A DNA stretch of 34,105 nt, from IMG/VR virus record IMGVR_UViG_3300042465_003850, positions 1-34,105 of that record, one strand, 5' to 3'. Each line of letters starts with the position of its first letter. Position 1 is the first letter of the stretch. Position numbers and translations under genes: made by a program. Below, in pieces: positions 7,322-16,765 of this stretch. This DNA is from a virus. The notes under the pieces were generated by a model, which made no database searches, was not told the DNA's origin, and saw only the letters and a list, made by a program, of their open reading frames with translations.

Positions 7322-9900
7322 TAAATGTAGGATTGTTTATTAAAAAAGAAAAGGTATTCGATAGTGGTATTAACGAAGTGTCATTAAATGACGAAATTAA
7401 AGATAATACTAAAAATTGGATTGATAACCAATGGATAGATTATAATATTAGAATTATTGATGGTACTGGAAAAGGTTATTTTTTCAAATGTACTTCAAAT
7501 CAATACAATGCTATAGTTTTTGACGCACTTCCATTTAATTTAGACACTACTTCCGTATTTGAAATATACACGCAAGTAAGTGAACGTGTTGAACTATTCC
7601 AAGATGAAAAAATTAGTGTAACAAGTTCAATTCAAAACTCAAATGATATAGGGAAATTGTTTACTGACTATTCTCAAAGTTTTACAGTTCCAGCATCAAA
7701 ACATAACAATGCTTTATTTTCACATTGGTATGATAGCGATGTAGATAATGGTTACGACCACCGTAAAAGATACGATGCTTATATCGAATTAGATACATTG
7801 ACTTTTAAGGTTGGTAATGTACAATTAGAAAAAGCAAATAAAAAGAATGGATTTATAGAAAGTTATAGTATTACTTTTTATGGGAATTTAACGCAATTAA
7901 AAGACAAATTTAAAGATACAAAATTAAGGGATTTGCAAACGGGTGTATTCGCTGCTTTTTTTGGAACAGATAACTTTTGGAACTTATTTAATCACGAGTA
8001 CAACTCAACGGAGGTTAGAGATAGAGTAACCGGGTATACAACTTTTGCAGTTTACTATCCTTTGATAGGTTCACAAAAGAAATATTATTATAAAAATGGA
8101 ATTGCTACTGAAGATATAAGTCTTACAACTGCACCCGTAGTATGGAATGAGTTATTTCCAGCCGTTCCAATTTCAGCAATATTTATATTAATTCAATGGT
8201 GTTTTGGAGTTACTTTTACGGGTTCTTTTTTTGAACTTGACCAATGGACAAAGTTACAGTTATATTTGAAAAATGCAGAAAGCGTTAAAAATCAAAGTCC
8301 AAAAATACCTATTAATTTTTTAACTAAGACAAGTGGATTTAATGAATTAAATTTAAGCACAGATGTACTTACAAACAATTGGTTATGGGCTACAGGATTA
8401 AACAGACCAACAATAAATATTTTTTTAACTATTGCACCACAAACAGGATTTACAACTATTCCTTATACTATTTATGTTTATAGAAACGGTCAAGAATATA
8501 GGACATTTGCGGATTTATTAGGAACTCAAACAGTGGAGTGTGAAGGTTTGAGAAAGGAAAACGATGCTACTACTTATGAATATACTTTTAAAATTAGTTC
8601 ACAAAGTTTATTGACTTTTAAGCCTACATTAAGACTACAAAAAAGCTGGTTATTTTCATTTATTTGGCAATATTCTAATTGGTATGGTTACAATACAACG
8701 GGTCAATCTACCTCTGAAAATATAGCTATACAAAACTTTGTGCCTGATATTACAGTATCGGATTTTATAACAGGAATTATTAAGGCTTTTAATTTAATGA
8801 TAATTCCGACTTCAAAAGATACATTTGAATTTGTACCATTAGAAATGTATTATAATCAAGGTAAAACTTTAGATATAACCAAATATGTTTATTCAGATGA
8901 AATGGATATTGAACGCCCGAAATTATTTAAGGCTATTAATTTTCAATATGAGCAAAGCACAAATGTTTTAAATAACGCATATAAAGGCATTTACGGCAAA
9001 GAATACGGAGATTTGATATACAATGCTACAAATGCAAACGAAAGCTCAAACTACGACATTAAACTTCCATTTGAGAATGTATTATTTGAAAAAACAGTAG
9101 GAGAAAACTTTGAAACTGCTACGATAGTTGACAAGGATTTAAAGCCATATATTCCAAAACCGATGTTAATTTATCGCAATGGCTCTCAACAAATTGATTC
9201 AAGCAATTTAATAAGAATAACTACTGAAACTGGACAGACTACTATATTAAATTATAATAGATTTTCTAATGAGTATAATAGTTTACCTACTGATGCTACA
9301 TTATCACAATTGATGACAATGAATTTTAACAACGAACAGTCGCCTTGGTACAATGTAATAGCACCTCAAGGATTGTATTATAGGCATTATTCAAATTACA
9401 TTGACAACCTTTACAATATCAAAACAAGAAACATAAAAGTTAAGGCAATTTTACCGCCTAGTTTATTATCAAAAGAATACGGAATTGCTTTAAATGATAG
9501 GCTTGTAATAAGTGGTAAAAGATATATTATTAATTTATTTACAACAGATTTAACGACTGGAGAAACAAACTTCGATTTAATTTCAGATTATAGAAATATA
9601 AATGCAGTCTCAACGGTTGGTTATAGATTTGCAAGTATGAGTAATGTTCAAACAGATAAAACAGAGCAAAAAGTAAACATAGTAATTTATAAAAATGACT
9701 ACGATAGTTTTGATATAAAAGGAGCAGAAAATTATTTAAGTTACGACACAAGTACTGACAATATAATTGATTTGAATTTAGAAATTGATATTCCCGAAAA
9801 TTTTGGAGTTGATAGAACCGATGTAATAGGAATAGATTATTATAAAAATGGAATTTTAGAAACAACCGAATACGTAACCTTTTTACAGACAGAAATATGA
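7318..9900 (+). CDS. Large tail/baseplate protein
   Basis: An 860-residue protein, the largest in the genome. The N-terminal part shows the pattern ISVTSSIQNSNDIGKLFTDY followed by FTVPASKHNNALFSHW, seen in large structural proteins of flavobacterial phages. The rest is beta-rich with many aromatic residues, as in distal tail and tail-tip proteins. It lies between a beta-rich partner and the tape measure gene and overlaps both neighbours by 4 bases. Host-contact or tail-tip assembly is inferred. Confidence 0.7.
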   Translation: MINVGLFIKKEKVFDSGINEVSLNDEIKDNTKNWIDNQWIDYNIRIIDGTGKGYFFKCTSNQYNAIVFDALPFNLDTTSVFEIYTQVSERVELFQDEKISVTSSIQNSNDIGKLFTDYSQSFTVPASKHNNALFSHWYDSDVDNGYDHRKRYDAYIELDTLTFKVGNVQLEKANKKNGFIESYSITFYGNLTQLKDKFKDTKLRDLQTGVFAAFFGTDNFWNLFNHEYNSTEVRDRVTGYTTFAVYYPLIGSQKKYYYKNGIATEDISLTTAPVVWNELFPAVPISAIFILIQWCFGVTFTGSFFELDQWTKLQLYLKNAESVKNQSPKIPINFLTKTSGFNELNLSTDVLTNNWLWATGLNRPTINIFLTIAPQTGFTTIPYTIYVYRNGQEYRTFADLLGTQTVECEGLRKENDATTYEYTFKISSQSLLTFKPTLRLQKSWLFSFIWQYSNWYGYNTTGQSTSENIAIQNFVPDITVSDFITGIIKAFNLMIIPTSKDTFEFVPLEMYYNQGKTLDITKYVYSDEMDIERPKLFKAINFQYEQSTNVLNNAYKGIYGKEYGDLIYNATNANESSNYDIKLPFENVLFEKTVGENFETATIVDKDLKPYIPKPMLIYRNGSQQIDSSNLIRITTETGQTTILNYNRFSNEYNSLPTDATLSQLMTMNFNNEQSPWYNVIAPQGLYYRHYSNYIDNLYNIKTRNIKVKAILPPSLLSKEYGIALNDRLVISGKRYIINLFTTDLTTGETNFDLISDYRNINAVSTVGYRFASMSNVQTDKTEQKVNIVIYKNDYDSFDIKGAENYLSYDTSTDNIIDLNLEIDIPENFGVDRTDVIGIDYYKNGILETTEYVTFLQTEI

Positions 9901-10043
9901 TACAGCATATAATGGAAATGCTAAAATTAGCAGAACAATACGAAAATAACGAAGTGATAGCAATTGCAAAGGGAAAATATGAGTATCCAAAATCTAACTA
10001 TCAACTTTTTAAGAAGTTATTAAAAATCAAATTAAATAAATAA
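9897..10043 (+). CDS. Small helical protein before the tape measure
   Basis: A 48-residue protein starting in an ATGA overlap with the large tail gene and ending 3 bases before the tape measure gene. It is helical and basic at the C-terminus (LFKKLLKIKLNK). A tail accessory role is suggested by position only. Confidence 0.6.
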   Translation: MIQHIMEMLKLAEQYENNEVIAIAKGKYEYPKSNYQLFKKLLKIKLNK

Positions 10044-10046
10044 GAT

Positions 10047-11915
10047 ATGGCAATTGAAAAGGTTATTGATATACAAGTTAATAGTAATTTTGATACAACA
10101 GAAACGCAATTAAAAGAATTAACTACAGCGTTAAAACAAGTTGATAAAGAAGCTACAAATTTAGATGCTACATTTGAGGAAATTTATGGCGATTTAAAAC
10201 CATTAACTGCTCGTATGGGTGAAGCAGAAGATAGACTTTATGAATTAGCAAAAGCGGGAAAACAAAGTTCGCAAGAATATAAAGACTTATTAAAATCAGT
10301 TGGTGAATATAAGAGAGTTCAACAGCAAACAGATTTAGTAGTTGATGCTGCAGCTCAAACTATGGGCAGTAAATTAACAGGTTCGTTAAATGCTGCAGCT
10401 GGTGGTTTTTCTTTAGCACAAGGTTCAATGGCTTTATTTGGCGCTGAAAGTTCTTCAGTTGAAGCTGCTATGTTAAAAGTTCAGTCTGCAATGGCTATAA
10501 GTCAAGGATTTGAAACTATAAATCAAAGTACAAAAAGCGTGAGTGCTTTAGCTACAACAGTTAAAAGTTATTCAATAGTACAAAAAATTATAACTGCTGG
10601 GCAATGGTTATGGAACGCTGCAATGACTGCAAATCCTTTAGGTGCTATTGTTCTTGCTATTACTGCTGTAATTGCTGCAGGTTATGGATTAATTAAATTC
10701 TTTGGCAATGTTGCTGTAACAAGCAAAGTAGCAATGCAAGGAATAAAAGAAAATTCTAAAGCACTTGAAGATAGTAAAAGAATTACTGAAAAGCATAATC
10801 AAGCATTAAAAGATGGTGCAGATTATAATTTAGCAATGGCAAAAGCTTCTGGTAAAAGTGCTGAAGAAATAAGAAAGTTATCTATTACGGAAGCTAATGC
10901 TGATATATCATTAAAATCATTAAATAGAACTATTGCACAAAATACATATTATAGAGAATTAAATAGTTTAGCTAATTTAAAAGCATCAGGAGCTACTGAC
11001 GAAGCTATAAAAATGCAAGATGAATTGACTAAAAAATCTTTAGAAAATTTTGTAAATGAAAATAAAGCATTATCTGAAAGTATTAGAAATAAAAAATTAT
11101 TAATTCAAAAAAATAATATAGAAATACGTCAAGAAGAAACAAACCATTCAGACAAAATAAAAGAACAAAAAAAGACAATTGCAGAAAAAAATATTGCTGA
11201 AGAAAAAGAAAATCAAAAAAAATATAATGAAGAAACAAAAACAGGTTTAACTGAATTACGTCAATTTGAATTTGATAATAATGTGCAAAAATCAACAGAA
11301 AAACGTGATTTATTAGGTGAACAAATAGCATTATTAGAAGAAGGAGTTAATGCAGTACAAGAAGCAGAAACCAAAACTACTAAATTAACAGCAGAACAAA
11401 TTGCTGCAAGAATAGCACTTACAGAACTAGAAAAGAAATCTAAATTAGAAGCTGCCGATGCAATTGGAAATACTTTGTCGGCAATGTCTGATTTATTAGG
11501 AAAAGAAACAGCAGCGGGAAAAGCGGCAGCGGTTGCAAGTGCTACTATAAACACGTTTAGTTCAGCTCAAAAGGCTTACGATGCAACTGTAGGAATACCT
11601 TATGTAGGCCCAATATTAGCGCCTATAAATGCTGGTATTGCAATTGCAGCGGGTATTAAAAATGTAAAATCTATTTTAGCAGTTAAAGTTCCAAGTGGTG
11701 GCGGTGGAGGTACAGCTCCAAGCGGTGGAGGTGCAATGGGTGGAGCAGCAACAGCACCCCAATTCAATGTAGTCGGTGCAAGTGGCACAAATCAAATAGC
11801 ACAAGCAATAGGTGGACAGCAACAACAACCCGTACAAACTTATGTAGTGGCTGGAGCAGTTACAACTGGCCAAGCCTTAAATCGTTCTATTATTAGTAAT
11901 GCTTCAATGGGCTAA
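10047..11915 (+). CDS. Tape measure protein
   Basis: A 622-residue protein with the composition of a tape measure. It has a long helical N-terminus (DTTETQLKELTTALKQVDKEA), an Ala/Gln-rich central region, and a hydrophobic segment around residues 186-216 (LWNAAMTANPLGAIVLAITA). A long charged coiled coil follows (EKNIAEEKENQKKYNEE), then a Gly/Ala-rich tail with GGGGG. It sets tail length and is released into the envelope during DNA ejection. The moderate length points to a short-to-medium siphovirus tail. Confidence 0.88.
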   Translation: MAIEKVIDIQVNSNFDTTETQLKELTTALKQVDKEATNLDATFEEIYGDLKPLTARMGEAEDRLYELAKAGKQSSQEYKDLLKSVGEYKRVQQQTDLVVDAAAQTMGSKLTGSLNAAAGGFSLAQGSMALFGAESSSVEAAMLKVQSAMAISQGFETINQSTKSVSALATTVKSYSIVQKIITAGQWLWNAAMTANPLGAIVLAITAVIAAGYGLIKFFGNVAVTSKVAMQGIKENSKALEDSKRITEKHNQALKDGADYNLAMAKASGKSAEEIRKLSITEANADISLKSLNRTIAQNTYYRELNSLANLKASGATDEAIKMQDELTKKSLENFVNENKALSESIRNKKLLIQKNNIEIRQEETNHSDKIKEQKKTIAEKNIAEEKENQKKYNEETKTGLTELRQFEFDNNVQKSTEKRDLLGEQIALLEEGVNAVQEAETKTTKLTAEQIAARIALTELEKKSKLEAADAIGNTLSAMSDLLGKETAAGKAAAVASATINTFSSAQKAYDATVGIPYVGPILAPINAGIAIAAGIKNVKSILAVKVPSGGGGGTAPSGGGAMGGAATAPQFNVVGASGTNQIAQAIGGQQQQPVQTYVVAGAVTTGQALNRSIISNASMG

Positions 11916-11936
11916 AGTTTATAACAATTAATTTAT

Positions 11937-11948
11937 AAAACGTTTAAC
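11937..11948 (+). promoter_or_regulatory. AAAACGTTTAAC element, copy 1
   Basis: A 12-bp motif with palindromic core AAACGTTT, placed exactly 4 bases before an ATG. The identical 12 bases occur at 14721-14732 with the same spacing to the next ATG. It could be a late promoter or operator element, or a translation signal. Function is inferred from repetition and position. Confidence 0.45.
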
Positions 11949-11952
11949 AATT

Positions 11953-13035
11953 ATGGAAACATACACAGTATTTTTTAACGAACAAGACAATCAGGGGGTT
12001 TATGCTATATCATTAGTAAACGACCCCGCTATTGGTGTCAATTTCATTACGTTATCAAATCAAAAGGAGCTAAAATTAGCTACTGTAAATGAAGATCAAC
12101 GTATTTTGATGGGTGCAATATTAATTCCTGATATGCCTATTTATCGTAAAGATGAAAAAACAAAAAAAGAATTTAATATCGTTTTCCCAAAAGAAACAAT
12201 ATTAAAAGTACAAAAGAATTTTGTATTAAAAGGTTATCAAAAAAATTCAACTTTAGAACATAGCGGAGAACAAATAGACGATGTTTTCTTTTATGAAAAT
12301 TGGATTAAAGAAGACGAAGTACACGACAAATCGGTTCACTATGGTTTTAACGAACCAGTAGGCACTTGGTTTGGATTAATGAAAATAAATAACGATGTTA
12401 TTTGGAATGAATATGTAAAAACAGGAAAAGTAAAAGGCTTCTCAATTGACGGAGTCTTTGATATGGAGAAAATTAATTTAAACAATGAAACTATGAGTAT
12501 AGAAAAAATCGTGAATGCGATTAAAGACGGGTTCGCTTCGGTAAAATTATCGGAACAAGTCGAACAAGTAGCAGTTATAGAACTTGCTACAATGAAGTTA
12601 AAAGACGGTGTAACTGTTTTAGAAGCAGAAGCTTTTGAAGCGGGTAAATCAGTTTTTATCGTTGCTGAAAATGGCGACAAAGTACCAGCACCAATTGGAG
12701 AACACGAACTTGAAGACGGAAGCGTTTTAATAATCGTTGAGGAAGGTAAAATTGCTGAAATCAAAACGGTTGAAAAGGAAGTAGAAAGCGAAGATGTAGC
12801 AATGACAAACGCTGACCAATTTGCTGAATTAGTTAAATCAATTGTGACTTCAATGAGTACAGAAGTAGGTAAACAATTTGAAACTTTAAGAGCTGAATTA
12901 AAAGCTGAAATTGCAGAAACAAAAACAAAAGTTGAGGTAAAAGCTTCGACAAAATCAAAACCTGAAACTTTCGTAGAAAAAAGTTATTCAGAAATGACAA
13001 ACTTAGAAAAATTAAAATTTAACAGAAACAATTAA
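11953..13035 (+). CDS. XkdF-like prohead protease fused to scaffold
   Basis: A 360-residue protein. Residues 1-170 resemble the XkdF-type phage serine protease, with a candidate catalytic His103 in TLEHSGEQ and Ser164 in KGFSIDGVF. Residues from about 180 are highly charged and coiled-coil-like (LRAELKAEIAETKTKVEVKA), as expected for a scaffolding tail. It lies 11 bases before the major capsid gene. The protease-scaffold would shape the procapsid and then be digested during maturation. Confidence 0.8.
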   Translation: METYTVFFNEQDNQGVYAISLVNDPAIGVNFITLSNQKELKLATVNEDQRILMGAILIPDMPIYRKDEKTKKEFNIVFPKETILKVQKNFVLKGYQKNSTLEHSGEQIDDVFFYENWIKEDEVHDKSVHYGFNEPVGTWFGLMKINNDVIWNEYVKTGKVKGFSIDGVFDMEKINLNNETMSIEKIVNAIKDGFASVKLSEQVEQVAVIELATMKLKDGVTVLEAEAFEAGKSVFIVAENGDKVPAPIGEHELEDGSVLIIVEEGKIAEIKTVEKEVESEDVAMTNADQFAELVKSIVTSMSTEVGKQFETLRAELKAEIAETKTKVEVKASTKSKPETFVEKSYSEMTNLEKLKFNRNN

Positions 13036-13046
13036 ACAAAAAAACA

Positions 13047-14081
13047 ATGGCAGTATCAATTACAGGTGCGAAAACCGCACAATCAGAGTACCCAGAAATT
13101 ATTCAAGAAATTTATTCAGATTCACCAACTTTTAGAGGCGAAACAATCGAACTTGTGGAGGGGCATAAATCAGGAATGGACATTTACGAAAGTTCCGCAG
13201 AGGTTACATTTTCGGCAGCTAATTACGGTCCAGTAACAGCTGACAACGTAGCGTTGAAATCACAAAAATCAACTGTTAATCTTAAGACTTTTAATGTTGA
13301 GGGTATTATTGATGAAAGTTCTTTGTTAGGTACACGCTACCAAAAATCAATGAAAGCAGGAGCATTTGAAGTTGTTTCAGATGAATTCGACCAAAAAGTA
13401 TTAATTCAAGTACAACCAGCAACGTCTGCTAAATTAGAAAGTGGAGTTTGGAATGGTGCAACTACAGCAACGAAAGCAGCTATTGCAGCGTTAACACCAA
13501 ATGCAGCACAAGGTTCAATTAGTGCAGGTGCTCAAACTTTAGTAGCAGCTATGCCAACTACTTTATTTGATTCTGTACCAGCGACTATGTTGTACAATGA
13601 TTCACAATCAAAAGCAACCCCTGGGGCAGGTTTAGGAGACTACAAAAAAGTATTGACAATTGCAGCGGTAACAAGTTTGACAATCGTTGCAGAATACGTT
13701 AAATTGTACAACGCAATCCCAGATGATATTTTAGTATTAACAGGAGACGATGCGCCAGTAATTTACGCACCAAAAGGTGATTATAAATTAATCAAAACTG
13801 TAAACAGAGTTCAAGGTGCAGCGTTGCAAGAAAACTTCGTAGGGGCTTCGTTTAACGATATGTATTTCAACGATGTTAAGATTGTATTTGTTGACTTGGT
13901 AGGTTTTAGAATTGCAGCACAAAAATACAACTTGAAATTGGTTATGGATTTACTTTCCGACAGTTCACAATTGATTATCGAGAAAGAAGCTAACGCATCT
14001 ACAAGACGTATCATTAAAATTATCACCACAATGACTACTTGGGTTGTGAAACAAAAATGGAACGTACTTTACGCAGGATAA
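13047..14081 (+). CDS. Major capsid protein
   Basis: A 344-residue protein, the expected size for an HK97-fold capsid subunit. It has no membrane segment, is Ala/Thr/Val-rich, and has an extended N-arm region (EYPEIIQEIYSDSPTFRGETI). Three features support the call: it directly follows the protease-scaffold gene, codon choice is richer in G and C than in its neighbours, and a terminator follows the stop, as is usual for very abundant structural proteins. The fold is inferred from context and size, not from a decisive motif. Confidence 0.8.
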   Translation: MAVSITGAKTAQSEYPEIIQEIYSDSPTFRGETIELVEGHKSGMDIYESSAEVTFSAANYGPVTADNVALKSQKSTVNLKTFNVEGIIDESSLLGTRYQKSMKAGAFEVVSDEFDQKVLIQVQPATSAKLESGVWNGATTATKAAIAALTPNAAQGSISAGAQTLVAAMPTTLFDSVPATMLYNDSQSKATPGAGLGDYKKVLTIAAVTSLTIVAEYVKLYNAIPDDILVLTGDDAPVIYAPKGDYKLIKTVNRVQGAALQENFVGASFNDMYFNDVKIVFVDLVGFRIAAQKYNLKLVMDLLSDSSQLIIEKEANASTRRIIKIITTMTTWVVKQKWNVLYAG

Positions 14082-14089
14082 TATTAATC

Positions 14090-14118
14090 AAAACCGCTTA
14101 TTAATTTAAGCGGTTTTT
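14090..14118 (+). terminator. Intrinsic terminator after the capsid gene
   Basis: AAAACCGCTTA (14090-14100) pairs perfectly with TAAGCGGTTTT (14107-14117) around a 6-nt loop and ends in T5. The next gene starts 16 bases later without a clear promoter, so it probably attenuates rather than fully stops transcription. Confidence 0.88.
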
Positions 14119-14133
14119 AATAAAAAATTTTTT

Positions 14134-14658
14134 ATGAGTTGTTTAATTTCGAAGGGCAAAATGCTCGGATGCCGTGACCAGCGTGGCGGAATCAAAAATA
14201 TTTTTTTTGCAAACTATCAAGACTATTCTTTTGTAATTGCAGCACACGCAGTTACAAGTTTAGGTTCTTTAGATGAGGTTTTCAAATATGAAGTGAAAGC
14301 GACCACCAATGCTTTAACTGAAACGGGTACAAGTTCCGAAGACAATGGAACTTTTTTAAATGCGCAATCTTTGGCGGTAACTTTGCCTAAATTGGGTACT
14401 GACTTACAAGCTCAAGTTCAATTGATTTGTTTGGGAAGACCTTATGTTTTTATCGAAGACTACAACGGTAACGTTTTACTTGTTGGAGCAACAAACGGTA
14501 CAATGGCTAACTGTACTAAGGCTTCGGGTGGTGTAGGCGGAGACCTTTCAGGTTATACATTGACTATTACAGCTGAAGAGGGTAATTTGTCACCGTTCTT
14601 AGATTCTACTGCTAAAACAGCGTTACAAGCGTTAGTTTCAGATGTCGTAGTTTCTTAA
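14134..14658 (+). CDS. Putative major tail tube protein
   Basis: A 174-residue, beta-rich protein (QVQLICLGRPYVFIEDYNGN, GYTLTITAEEGNLSPF), rich in Gly, Thr and Ala, with two N-terminal Cys. The size, the isolation between two strong terminators and the position after the capsid gene suggest a very abundant virion protein. A tail tube protein is most likely because of the late ITAEEG strand; a head decoration protein is the alternative. Confidence 0.6.
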   Translation: MSCLISKGKMLGCRDQRGGIKNIFFANYQDYSFVIAAHAVTSLGSLDEVFKYEVKATTNALTETGTSSEDNGTFLNAQSLAVTLPKLGTDLQAQVQLICLGRPYVFIEDYNGNVLLVGATNGTMANCTKASGGVGGDLSGYTLTITAEEGNLSPFLDSTAKTALQALVSDVVVS

Positions 14659-14677
14659 ATTACAATACATTAAAATT

Positions 14678-14704
14678 AAAAAGCTACTTCGGTGGCTTTT
14701 TTTT
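14678..14704 (+). terminator. Intrinsic terminator with UUCG tetraloop
   Basis: AAAAAGCTAC (14678-14687) pairs with GTGGCTTTTT (14692-14701) around a TTCG loop closed by C-G, followed by further T. Only 32 bases separate it from the next start codon. Confidence 0.92.
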
Positions 14705-14720
14705 GTTACAATAACTAACT

Positions 14721-14732
14721 AAAACGTTTAAC
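14721..14732 (+). promoter_or_regulatory. AAAACGTTTAAC element, copy 2
   Basis: Identical to the motif at 11937-11948 and also 4 bases before an ATG. It lies in the 32-base gap between a strong terminator and the next gene, where transcription must restart or read through. That makes a promoter role plausible. Confidence 0.5.
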
Positions 14733-14736
14733 TTTT

Positions 14737-15045
14737 ATGAACATATTTAATTTAACACAACCGCATAGACTTAATTGCATACCACGTTCGTATAACGATG
14801 GTGTTATTACATTACTTTTAAGAGACGAATTAAAGGATTTAACGCACACAATTAGCGTAGATAGTATATACTACCAAAACAGCGTTTTAATGCTTGAATT
14901 TAGCGATATAACACTAAAAGAGGGTCAAAGTTTTGAAGTAATAATCAACGAAAATGACCAACTAATATATAGAGGTAAAGCATACGCAACAGCACAAACA
15001 GATTTTGAGAATTTTGAACTAAATAAAGGGGTTTTAAAAGCCTAA
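14737..15045 (+). CDS. Hypothetical protein upstream of portal
   Basis: A 102-residue, beta-strand-rich protein (DGVITLLLRDELKDLTHTISV, GQSFEVIINENDQLIYRGKAYAT) of the kind seen as small Ig-like or connector accessory proteins in Bacteroidota phages. It lies 5 bases before the portal gene. Function is not recognised; a virion component is likely from context. Confidence 0.65.
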   Translation: MNIFNLTQPHRLNCIPRSYNDGVITLLLRDELKDLTHTISVDSIYYQNSVLMLEFSDITLKEGQSFEVIINENDQLIYRGKAYATAQTDFENFELNKGVLKA

Positions 15046-15050
15046 AAGAT

Positions 15051-16763
15051 ATGGAAAAACTACAATTATTAACACTTTCAAACTATATAAGACCAGAAAT
15101 TAAGGAAGTTTCTGGCAAAAAGTGGGTATTAAATGGTAAAAATAACGATTTTTATAAGACTATTATAGATGCTTATAACGGTTCGCCAACAAATTCAGCA
15201 ATTATAGACAGTTATAGTCAGTTCATTTACGGTAAAGGATTGACTTCTACAGACAAATTAACTAAAACTTCTGAATGGGCTACAATAGTTTCTTTATTTT
15301 CAAAAAAAGACTTAAGAAAAATTTGCAAAGACTTTGAAATGTTTGGGGAAGCTTCAATCGAAATAAATTACTTAAACAATAAAATACAAAAGTGTTTCCA
15401 CGTAGCGAAACAAAAAATTGCACCCGAAGTTGCTAATGAAGATGGCGATATATCAGGATATTATTTTAGTTACGATTTTACAAATACCAACAAATATAAA
15501 CCTGAACGCTTCGATGCTTTTGGCTTTGGTTCAGGCGGTGGCGAACGTTCTGAAATTTACGTAATTAAAGACTATCAGGTCGGTCAATTTTACTACAGCA
15601 ACCCAAGTTATGTAAGTGGTATTTCGTGGGCTAAAATGGAGGAAGAAATAAGCAACTATTCTATAAACCATATACAAAATGGTTTGTCTTTTGGGCATAT
15701 TATTAATATGAATAGCGGGGTTCAACAATCGGAAGAAACTATTATAGAAAATACAAGAGCAATTAGAGACAAACTAACAGGCTCAAGTAATGCGGGTAAA
15801 TTCTTTTTAAATTGGAATGATAACAAAGAAAGCGCAATTACAATTGAAGCTTTAGAAGTAAGCGAGGCGCACCAACAATATATTTATTTAAGTACCGAAG
15901 CAAGGCAACAACTTTGCACGTCTCATAAACTTACTTCGCCAATGTTGGTTGGAATAAAAGAAGCAAGCGGTTTTAGTTCTAATGCTGAAGAAATAAAAGT
16001 AGGTTTTGCTGAATTAATGATTAACGTAATTAAACCAAAACAAGAAATTATTTTAGATGGATTGATGGAAATTTGTGCGGTTAATGGAATTACTTTGCAA
16101 TTGGATTTTGAAAGTTTAAGAAGTGAAGAACCGATTTTACCAACTTCAGAAACGCCAACGGTTGCACCTATCACACAATTATCAACAGATATTTTAGGGG
16201 AAGAAATAGATTTGAATGAATGGGAATTGATAAGTTCTGAACCAGTTGACTATGATACTGAAACGGAGCTAGATGCTGAAATTGAACGCTTAAATAAATC
16301 GAGTGTAAGTTTAATGAAAGTGGCTTTAGCAAGTGTATCAACAGGAACAGCAAGACCAAACGCAAAAAGCGAACAAGATGGAGAATTATTTAAAAGCCGT
16401 TACCGATATTCAGGAAATGCAAATCCTGAAAGAGACTTTTGTAAAAAAATGATTTCAGCAAATAAATTATATCGGAAAGAGGATATACAAATGATGAGTA
16501 ATAAAAATGTAAATCCTGGTTTTGGAATGGCTCCAAATCCTAACCAACCGTATGATATATTTCTTTGGAAAGGTGGCGGGTTGCTAAGTGATAATTTTAA
16601 TTTTGGAACTTGTAAACATTTTTGGTTGCGTGAAACTTACCGTAAAAAAGCCGATGTAAATAGTCCAAATGCTGAAATTATAACACCAGCACAAGCAAGA
16701 AAATCAGGCGAAATTTTGCCAACTAATAACCCTAAAGTGTACACTGCACCACACGATATGTAA
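15051..16763 (+). CDS. Portal protein with C-terminal extra domain
   Basis: A 570-residue protein. Residues 1-370 fit a phage portal: PTNSAIIDSYSQFIYGKGL near the start, a SIEINYLNN strand, INMNSGVQQSEETI, and HKLTSPMLVGIKEASGFSSNAEE, the segment typical of portal stem regions. After an acidic linker a C-terminal region (about 430-570) carries FCKKMISANKLYRKEDI and TCKHFWLRETYRKK with conserved Cys and His. I have seen this extension in other Bacteroidota phage portals but cannot name its fold. The portal forms the DNA entry ring at one capsid vertex. Confidence 0.82.
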   Translation: MEKLQLLTLSNYIRPEIKEVSGKKWVLNGKNNDFYKTIIDAYNGSPTNSAIIDSYSQFIYGKGLTSTDKLTKTSEWATIVSLFSKKDLRKICKDFEMFGEASIEINYLNNKIQKCFHVAKQKIAPEVANEDGDISGYYFSYDFTNTNKYKPERFDAFGFGSGGGERSEIYVIKDYQVGQFYYSNPSYVSGISWAKMEEEISNYSINHIQNGLSFGHIINMNSGVQQSEETIIENTRAIRDKLTGSSNAGKFFLNWNDNKESAITIEALEVSEAHQQYIYLSTEARQQLCTSHKLTSPMLVGIKEASGFSSNAEEIKVGFAELMINVIKPKQEIILDGLMEICAVNGITLQLDFESLRSEEPILPTSETPTVAPITQLSTDILGEEIDLNEWELISSEPVDYDTETELDAEIERLNKSSVSLMKVALASVSTGTARPNAKSEQDGELFKSRYRYSGNANPERDFCKKMISANKLYRKEDIQMMSNKNVNPGFGMAPNPNQPYDIFLWKGGGLLSDNFNFGTCKHFWLRETYRKKADVNSPNAEIITPAQARKSGEILPTNNPKVYTAPHDM

Positions 16764-16765
16764 TT

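Noticed and set aside
9539-9865. 108-codon antisense ORF
   Set aside because: Leu/Tyr/Phe-rich shadow of an AT-rich coding strand, with no promoter or start context.
11600-11873. Antisense ORFs opposite the Gly/Gln-rich end of the tape measure gene
   Set aside because: They are shadows of low-complexity codons, with no protein-like composition.
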